In this document: in pieces, positions 59,157 to 64,000 of the stretch | Position numbering within the stretch: position 1 is the first letter of the stretch | How the letters are laid out: the number at the start of each line of letters is the position of its first letter | Assembly (NCBI GenBank): GCA_035326425.1 | Contig: DAOLFG010000018.1 | Span: 10,684 to 74,683, forward strand | From: CALKJU01 sp035326425 | GTDB lineage: Bacteria; Pseudomonadota; Alphaproteobacteria; Geminicoccales; Geminicoccaceae | DNA length: 64,000 bases | Reading direction: 5' to 3' | Translations under genes and position numbers: made by a program | The notes under the pieces: model-generated | Told to the model about the DNA's origin: nothing | What the model saw: the letters and a program-made list of their open reading frames with translations, nothing else | Database searches by the model: none

Positions 59157-60217
59157 CCGTTCGCCCCGCCATTCTCGTTGGTCGCCGCGACGAGGCGCGC
59201 GCTGTCCTTGTTCCAGGAGACGGAGACCTGTGAGCCTTCCCCGGGAGGCTCGGCGCCGTGATTGGGCAGCGAGACCAACAGCGGGCCGATGGGTGTTTCC
59301 ACCGTGAAGAGCCAGTAGCTGCCGAAGAAAAAGCGACTGGTCACGCGGCCATCGAGACCCCCGTTGCCGGCCTTGCCGAGCCCGATCTTCTCGGGGCGCA
59401 CCAGCAGAGCGACGGGATCGCCGTTGTTGAACCCGTTCGCGGCCACGGGCACGAGATGCCCCGAAATCTCGATGCCGCCCTGCCTCGTGATGCCCTCGAG
59501 CCGGTTCATCTTGCCCACGAACGACGAGATGAACGGGGTGGCGGGCTGCTCGTAGACCTGGTACGGGACGTCGACCTGGGTCATCCGCCCCTTTTCCATC
59601 ACCACCACGCGGTCGCTGATCGACAGCGCTTCGGCCTGGTCGTGGGTGACCATGATGGTCGTCGTTCCGACGCTCTGCTGGATGCGGCGCAGCTCGAACT
59701 GCATCTCCTCGCGCAGCTTGGCGTCGAGGTTGGAGAGCGGCTCGTCGAGCAGCAGCACCGGCGGCTGGATGACGAGCGCCCGCGCGATGGCGACCCGCTG
59801 CCGCTGCCCGCCCGATAGCTGGCGAGGATAGCGCTCCGCCATGCTGGACAGACGGACGAGCGCCAGCGCCTCGGTGACGCGGCGGTCCCGCTCCGCCCGG
59901 CCGACATTGCGCATCTCGAGGCCGAAGCTGACGTTGTTGGCGACGGTCATGTGCGGGAAGAGCGCATAGCTCTGGAACACGATGCCGAGCCCGCGCCGAT
60001 TCGGCGCCAGCCTGGTGATGTCCTGGCCGTCCAGGGAGATCCGTCCCGCCGTGGGCTCCACGAGCCCTGCCACCATGAGCAGCGTCGTCGACTTGCCACA
60101 GCCAGAGGGACCGAGGAGCGAAACGAACTCGCCGCGCTCGATGCTGAGGTCGACCGCTTCGAGTACGGTCACTGCCCCATATGACTTGCTCAGCGACTCG
60201 AGTGCCAGGAATGTCAT
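59153..60217 (-). CDS. ABC transporter ATP-binding protein, PotA type
   Basis: 354 residues: Walker A GPSGCGKST at 36-44, Q-loop FQSYALFPHMTV, signature LSGGQRQRVA at 134-143, Walker B LLLDEPLSNLD, H-loop VTHDQAEA, and a C-terminal TOBE domain (about 270-345). First gene of a seven-gene operon: ATPase, two permeases, three oxidoreductase subunits, binding protein. GGTGGGG before the ATG lies beside a palindrome at 60230-60249, so a bound regulator could affect both promoter and translation start. Confidence 0.92.
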   Translation of the reverse strand: MTFLALESLSKSYGAVTVLEAVDLSIERGEFVSLLGPSGCGKSTTLLMVAGLVEPTAGRISLDGQDITRLAPNRRGLGIVFQSYALFPHMTVANNVSFGLEMRNVGRAERDRRVTEALALVRLSSMAERYPRQLSGGQRQRVAIARALVIQPPVLLLDEPLSNLDAKLREEMQFELRRIQQSVGTTTIMVTHDQAEALSISDRVVVMEKGRMTQVDVPYQVYEQPATPFISSFVGKMNRLEGITRQGGIEISGHLVPVAANGFNNGDPVALLVRPEKIGLGKAGNGGLDGRVTSRFFFGSYWLFTVETPIGPLLVSLPNHGAEPPGEGSQVSVSWNKDSARLVAATNENGGANG

Positions 60218-60229
60218 GCCGACCCCACC

Positions 60230-60285
60230 GGTACCGGGCCGCCGGCACCCGCTTCCGCCCCCACGGTACCGGAGCAGCCGGCACC
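60230..60285. promoter_or_regulatory. Two tandem palindromic operator candidates between the pot-like operon and iclR
   Basis: Site 1 is GGTACCGG-GCCG-CCGGCACC (60230-60249) and site 2 is GGTACCGG-AGCAG-CCGGCACC (60265-60285). Half-sites are the same; spacers are 4 and 5 nt. Centres are ~35 bp apart. A further near half-site GGTGCCCG begins at 60302. They fill the divergent gap between the ATPase gene (ATG 60217) and the IclR gene, so binding by the IclR protein is likely but unproven. Confidence 0.5.
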
Positions 60286-60384
60286 CTTTCTGATGGGAAA
60301 AGGTGCCCGCGGAAGGACCGGGTCAATCGGATTCCCGATGCCGAGGGTTTTTTCTTATGAAAATTTCAGATAGAGGAATTGGCG

Positions 60385-61236
60385 GTGGAACTGTCGGTCT
60401 CGGGTTCCGATATGGCAGAGAACAGCTCCCCCGTTTCGAGCGCCCGGCGCGCGCTCGGCCTGCTCCGGGTTCTTGCTTCCGGCGACTCGGCCGGAATGCG
60501 GCTCATCGACGTGGCGCGGCAGGCTGGCTGCAGTCAGCCGGCGGCGCATCGCGCCCTGCGCGATCTGGCTGCCGAAGGTTTCGTCGAGCAGGGCAAGGGC
60601 GGCAAACGCTACCGCCTCGCCCTCGATTTTTTCGTGCTGGCGTCGCGGGCCGGGCATACGGATGGCCTGCGGGATCTCGCGCGCCCAGCCCTGCTCCGGT
60701 TGTCATCGACCTTGACCGATACGGTCTTCCTGCTCGTGCGCAGCGGTTATGATGCGGTCTGCCTGGATCGTGTGGAGGGCCCGTTCCCGATTCGGTCCTT
60801 CACCGGCGATATCGGCGGCAAGGTCCCGCTCGGGCTGGGCCAGGGCAGCCCCACGATTCTCGCGCATCTGACGGAAGGCGAGCGGGATGCGGTGATACGT
60901 TACAATATGCCCCGCCTGCTCGATCGCGGCCTTTTCGACGAGGCGGTGTTGCGCAACATGCTCGAGGTGGCCCGCCATCAGGGCTGGATGGATATCGATA
61001 CCGGCCTCATTCCCGGCATGGCGGGCGTAGGCGTTCCGGTGTTCGACTCACGTGGCCATGTCGTGGCCGCGCTCAGCGTCGGCACACTCTCCAACCGACT
61101 GCGCTCGAATCGCCTGCCCGGCATTGTCAATCTTCTGAAGGCTGAAGCTGAAGCCCTGGGCAGGAGGCTCAATCCGTTCGATACGATGCTGCGTGGCACC
61201 CTCAGCCGAGAATTGCGGCCACGAGAAGGGTTCTGA
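60385..61236 (+). CDS. IclR-family transcriptional regulator
   Basis: 283 residues. HTH_IclR at about 12-70 (LLRVLASGDSAGMRLIDVARQAGCSQPAAHRALRDL), then the effector domain at 90-265 with the family signature GSPTILAHL, VGVPVFDSRGHVVAALSV and SNRL. The first in-frame start is TTG 60379, but GAGGA lies 7 nt before the GTG at 60385. An ATG at 60412 is the other option. Divergent from the ABC/oxidase operon, which it probably controls, and convergent with the MerR-XRE-cupin gene. Confidence 0.88.
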   Translation: MELSVSGSDMAENSSPVSSARRALGLLRVLASGDSAGMRLIDVARQAGCSQPAAHRALRDLAAEGFVEQGKGGKRYRLALDFFVLASRAGHTDGLRDLARPALLRLSSTLTDTVFLLVRSGYDAVCLDRVEGPFPIRSFTGDIGGKVPLGLGQGSPTILAHLTEGERDAVIRYNMPRLLDRGLFDEAVLRNMLEVARHQGWMDIDTGLIPGMAGVGVPVFDSRGHVVAALSVGTLSNRLRSNRLPGIVNLLKAEAEALGRRLNPFDTMLRGTLSRELRPREGF

Positions 61237-61343
61237 TCGCTGCTGCAGCTCGGTCCGCCTTCGGCACTTGCATGCTCATAGGATAGAGACCCGCGCACGA
61301 GTCGGCGCTCGGGCTCGCCTCCGCGATGGTTGGCACAGTCGCC

Positions 61344-62168
61344 TTAGAACGTCGGCGGGGTATTGATCCAGATCAGGATCGTCTCGCTCTCGGCGGCGTT
61401 GCGCCAGGAATGCGGGCGGCGGCTCTCGAAATAGAAGCTGTCACCGGCCTGCAGCTTGAAGAAGCGGTCACCGTCCAGCACGATCTCCAGTTCGCCGCGC
61501 AGCACATGGATGAATTCCTCGCCGTCGTGCCGGTAGGCGCCCTCGCTGGAAGCACCGGGCGCCAGCAGGAAGCGATGACACTCCATCTGGTTGTGGCCCT
61601 CGGCCAGTGCCTGCACGGTCACGCCCGAAGGGCTGGGCGGCCAGGTCTTCCACTGACCTTCGCGGACAACGGATTCTCCGCGTATTTCGTTCTGCTCGCC
61701 GCTCAAGGCGGCGATGGTCGTGCCAAGGTGCTTGGCCACCGCGTGAAGCGCTGGCAGCGAGAGGCCCTGCGAGGTCCGCTCGAACGTCGACAGCAATGAC
61801 GCCGACACGCCTGTCTCTCGGGCAACCTTCTCCAGTGTCATGCCGGCATCACGCCGCAGCCGCCGGAGCTTCCAACCGAAGGAGGCATGCGGTCCGGTCT
61901 GGTCGTCGTCGGATTTTTGGACGCTTTCCGAGCCGGCAGAGATCTGCTCCGCCAGCCTCTGCCGGATCGCCGCCGGATTCAATCCCTCCTCGTTGCGCAG
62001 CCAGACGATCGCCTTCAGCCGGTCGACCAGCGGCCTGTCGTAGAGTCGCTGCCCCGACGGCGTCCGTATCGGCTGGATCAGCCCCTGCGTTTCCCACAAC
62101 CGCAAGGTCGAGGGAGAAACGCTCGCCATCCGGGCGGCTTCGGCAATCTTGAAACGAGGATCGTCCAA
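61344..62168 (-). CDS. Three-domain regulator: MerR-type HTH, XRE-type HTH, cupin
   Basis: 274 residues. MerR-like HTH at 5-75 (FKIAEAARMASVSPSTLRLWETQGLI), XRE/Cro HTH at 97-155 (LRRLRRDAGMTLEKVARETGVSASLLSTFE), and a cupin_2 sensor at 195-268 (HRHDGEEF-like, VLRGELEIVLDGD, AGDSFYFESRRPHSW). XRE-cupin proteins such as PuuR control polyamine and amino-acid catabolism; an added MerR head gives two DNA-binding domains in one chain. Divergent from gabT, its probable target. ATG at 62168. Confidence 0.85.
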   Translation of the reverse strand: MDDPRFKIAEAARMASVSPSTLRLWETQGLIQPIRTPSGQRLYDRPLVDRLKAIVWLRNEEGLNPAAIRQRLAEQISAGSESVQKSDDDQTGPHASFGWKLRRLRRDAGMTLEKVARETGVSASLLSTFERTSQGLSLPALHAVAKHLGTTIAALSGEQNEIRGESVVREGQWKTWPPSPSGVTVQALAEGHNQMECHRFLLAPGASSEGAYRHDGEEFIHVLRGELEIVLDGDRFFKLQAGDSFYFESRRPHSWRNAAESETILIWINTPPTF

Positions 62169-62314
62169 TGAGCTGTCTTCCGCCGACCACGACGCTGCAC
62201 GCCCGAAATATTCCTTCCCCGCACCCTTGTAACTCTACTAAAAAAATGTAGCTATTTCACTCGATGCTGCAACGGCGCGCCGCCGCAGCCATCTGCCCGC
62301 CCGGATAGGAAACA
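62169..62314. promoter_or_regulatory. Divergent promoter region, cupin regulator / gabT
   Basis: 146 bp with a local AT-rich core. CTAC-TAAAAAAAT-GTAG (62235-62251) is a short inverted repeat around an A-tract and is the only plausible operator-like element seen. Arms are only 4 bp, so the call is weak. Confidence 0.3.
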
Positions 62315-63595
62315 ATGTCGAACACAGCCATCGCAGCCCGCCGCTCGGACGCCATTTCACGCGGTGTCGGCGTCACCACGCAGATCTACGCGGAAAGGGC
62401 CGAGAACGCTGAAATCTGGGACGTCGAGGGCCGCCGCTATATCGACTTCGCGGCCGGCATCGCGGTCGTGAACACCGGCCATCGTCATCCCAGGGTGATC
62501 GCGGCCGTCAAGGACCAGCTCGATCGCTTCACCCATACCTGCCATCAGGTCGTTCCTTACGAGAACTACGTGCGATTGGCCGAGCGCCTGAACGAGGCCG
62601 TGCCGGGCGATTTCAGAAAGAAGACGATCTTCGTAACCACCGGCGCCGAGGCGGTGGAGAATGCGGTCAAGATCGCGCGTGCCGCGACGGGCCGCCCTGC
62701 GATCGTCGCCTTCACCGGCGCCTTCCATGGCCGCACCTTCATGGGCATGACGCTGACGGGCAAGGTGCAGCCCTACAAAGCCGGCTTCGGCGCGATGATG
62801 CCGGACGTCTTCCACGCCCCCTTCCCGGTCGAGCTGCACGGCACGTCCATCGAAGAGTCCCTGGGCGCGCTCGACAAGCTGTTCAAGGCGGATGTCGACC
62901 CGAACCGCGTCGCCGCCTTCATCGTCGAGCCCGTGCAGGGCGAAGGCGGCTTCTATGAAGCGCCGAAGGCCTTCATGGCGAAGCTGCGCGAGATCGCCGA
63001 CAGGCATGGCATCCTGCTCATCGCCGACGAAGTGCAGACCGGCTTCGCGCGCACCGGCAAGCTGTTCGCGATGGAGCACCACGGCGTCGTCGCCGACATC
63101 ACCACCATGGCCAAGGGCCTTGGCGGCGGATTCCCGATCGCTGCCGTCACCGGCCGCGCCGAAATCATGGACGCACCCGGACCGGGTGGCCTCGGCGGCA
63201 CCTATGGCGGCAATCCGATCGGCATCGCGGCCGGGAACGCCGTCCTCGACGTGATCGAGGAGGAAGAGCTGTGCGATCGCGCTGAACGGCTCGGCGCGCG
63301 CCTCAAGCAGCGCCTGCAGTCGCTGGCCGGCGCCGTCCCGCAGATCGCCGACATCCGCGGCCCGGGCTTCATGAACGCCATCGAGTTCAACTTGCCGGGA
63401 AGCAGAGCCCCGAATGCCGGCTTCGCCGACAAGGTACGCGAGAAGACTCTCGCCAAGGGACTGATCCTGCTGACCTGCGGCGTCTACGGCAACGTCATCC
63501 GCTTCCTCGCCCCGATCACCATTCAGGACGAGGTTTTCGGCGAGGCTCTCGACATCCTCGAGGGGACGTTGCGCGATTGCGCTGTCGAGGCCTGA
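62315..63595 (+). CDS. gabT: 4-aminobutyrate aminotransferase (class III)
   Basis: 426 residues with class III PLP aminotransferase hallmarks: TTGAEAVENAVKIARAATGRPAIVAFTGAFHGRT split across two stretches, LIADEVQTGFARTGKLFA, and the PLP lysine in TMAKGLGGGFPI. VQGEGGFYEAP and TYGGNP are GabT-like. It would move the amino group of GABA or 5-aminovalerate to 2-oxoglutarate, the end step of polyamine or lysine breakdown. Divergent from the cupin regulator. A hairpin follows the stop. Confidence 0.9.
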   Translation: MSNTAIAARRSDAISRGVGVTTQIYAERAENAEIWDVEGRRYIDFAAGIAVVNTGHRHPRVIAAVKDQLDRFTHTCHQVVPYENYVRLAERLNEAVPGDFRKKTIFVTTGAEAVENAVKIARAATGRPAIVAFTGAFHGRTFMGMTLTGKVQPYKAGFGAMMPDVFHAPFPVELHGTSIEESLGALDKLFKADVDPNRVAAFIVEPVQGEGGFYEAPKAFMAKLREIADRHGILLIADEVQTGFARTGKLFAMEHHGVVADITTMAKGLGGGFPIAAVTGRAEIMDAPGPGGLGGTYGGNPIGIAAGNAVLDVIEEEELCDRAERLGARLKQRLQSLAGAVPQIADIRGPGFMNAIEFNLPGSRAPNAGFADKVREKTLAKGLILLTCGVYGNVIRFLAPITIQDEVFGEALDILEGTLRDCAVEA

Positions 63596-63607
63596 TCCAT
63601 GATCATT

Positions 63608-63649
63608 TCCGACAAGCTCCTCCTCAAAGCTCGGGGAGGGGTTGTCGGA
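63608..63649 (+). terminator. Candidate terminator after gabT
   Basis: Outer arms TCCGACAA (63608-63615) and TTGTCGGA (63642-63649) are perfectly complementary, and pairing continues imperfectly into CTCCTC / GGGAGG. It starts 13 bp after the gabT stop. No T-run follows, so the call rests on the stem and position. Confidence 0.5.
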
Positions 63650-63689
63650 TCCGGTTTGCCCGATCCTCAGTTTGTGCGGTAGCCGAGCC

Positions 63690-64000
63690 GCGGGACAGCG
63701 ACCCCGTACCGCGGCTTTCTGTTCCTGAAGGCCATCATCCAATACGCGATCTGGTTGTGCCTCCGCTTCAGCTCAAGCTTGCGCGACGTCGAGGAGCTGC
63801 TGGCCGAGCGCGGCATCGTCGTCACCTGCGAGACCGTTCGAATCCGGGTCGGACGCTTCGGGCCGCTGATCGCCAGACGCCTGCGACGCTGTGGCGGACC
63901 GTCGACAGCGAGGGCGAGGTCCTCGCCATGCTGGTGCAGAGCCATCGCAACAAGCGAGTTGTCCTCCGCCTGCTGCGTAGGCCGCTGAAGACGCAGGGCA
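63690..64000 (+). pseudogene. IS6-family transposase remnant (truncated at window edge)
   Basis: The frame beginning near 63692 reads YRGFLFLKAIIQYAIWLCL, then LRDVEELLAERGIVVTCETV and FGPLIARRLRR, the N-terminal HTH region of IS6/IS240-type transposases. No start codon is present (in-frame TAG at 63680, no ATG/GTG after it). At about 63890 the similarity jumps frame to LWRTVDSEGEVLAMLVQSHRNK, the family segment that normally lies further on. The intervening part with the first catalytic Asp (WHLDE in relatives) is deleted. The element is dead and continues beyond the window. Confidence 0.75.

Overview
The window is high-GC, densely packed DNA with short or overlapping gene junctions (ATGA, GTGA, TGATG) and several TTG and GTG starts. 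Heterotetrameric sarcosine oxidase, uronate dehydrogenase, two dipeptide-type ABC modules, IclR and FCD-GntR regulators and a roughly 935-residue Orn/Lys/Arg decarboxylase together suggest a soil or aquatic Alphaproteobacterium, Rhodospirillales-like. This is inferred from gene families; there is no rRNA or marker gene here. I see no tRNA, rRNA or CRISPR array.

1-20.9 kb, catabolism of methylated amines and sugar acids. The tail of a sarcosine oxidase operon (soxB end, soxD, soxA, soxG) is followed by an FCD-type GntR regulator with a probable operator. Then come a uronate-dehydrogenase-like enzyme, an alpha/beta hydrolase, two tandem SBP-permease-permease modules of the dipeptide family sharing one ATPase pair, an enolase-superfamily enzyme, a DapA-family lyase and a second enolase-superfamily enzyme. 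Udh, enolase-superfamily and DapA-family enzymes are the building blocks of oxidative hexuronate degradation. A secreted FG-GAP/RTX protein lies on the opposite strand inside this block.

21-40.4 kb, an exopolysaccharide locus on the + strand: WbpA-like, WbpB-like and WbpE-like sugar-nucleotide enzymes, a secreted beta-helix protein, three FemAB/GNAT-like acyltransferases, an initiating sugar transferase, an Alg14-Alg13 fusion glycosyltransferase, a minimal Wzz, a MurJ-family flippase, an O-antigen-polymerase-like protein, a giant Sel1-repeat lipoprotein and, at the end, a GAF-PAS-GGDEF-EAL protein. AT-rich gaps of about 0.1-0.35 kb separate transcription blocks. No Wza-type outer-membrane exporter or tyrosine kinase is present.

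40.4-42.3 kb: a DMT-family permease and a calcineurin-like phosphoesterase on the - strand, with a possible fragment of an enolase-superfamily gene between them.

42.6-63.6 kb, amine metabolism, almost all on the - strand. One run encodes Orn/Lys/Arg decarboxylase, a LysR regulator, an ALDH7-type dehydrogenase, a group II PLP decarboxylase, an ATP-grasp ligase, a C45-family amidase and a nitrilase. Next to it a polyamine-type ABC transporter operon contains a three-subunit FAD/2Fe-2S dehydrogenase, with a divergent IclR regulator. The block ends with a MerR-XRE-cupin regulator divergent from gabT. The set parallels the gamma-glutamyl-polyamine (Puu) pathway function by function but with unrelated enzymes for several steps; this is the best candidate for an undescribed pathway. 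The right edge holds a decayed IS6-family transposase.

Two convergent gene pairs (near 16.37 kb and 40.38 kb) share the same arrangement: a 26-bp hairpin with perfect 10-bp arms and a 6-nt loop at the stop codons.
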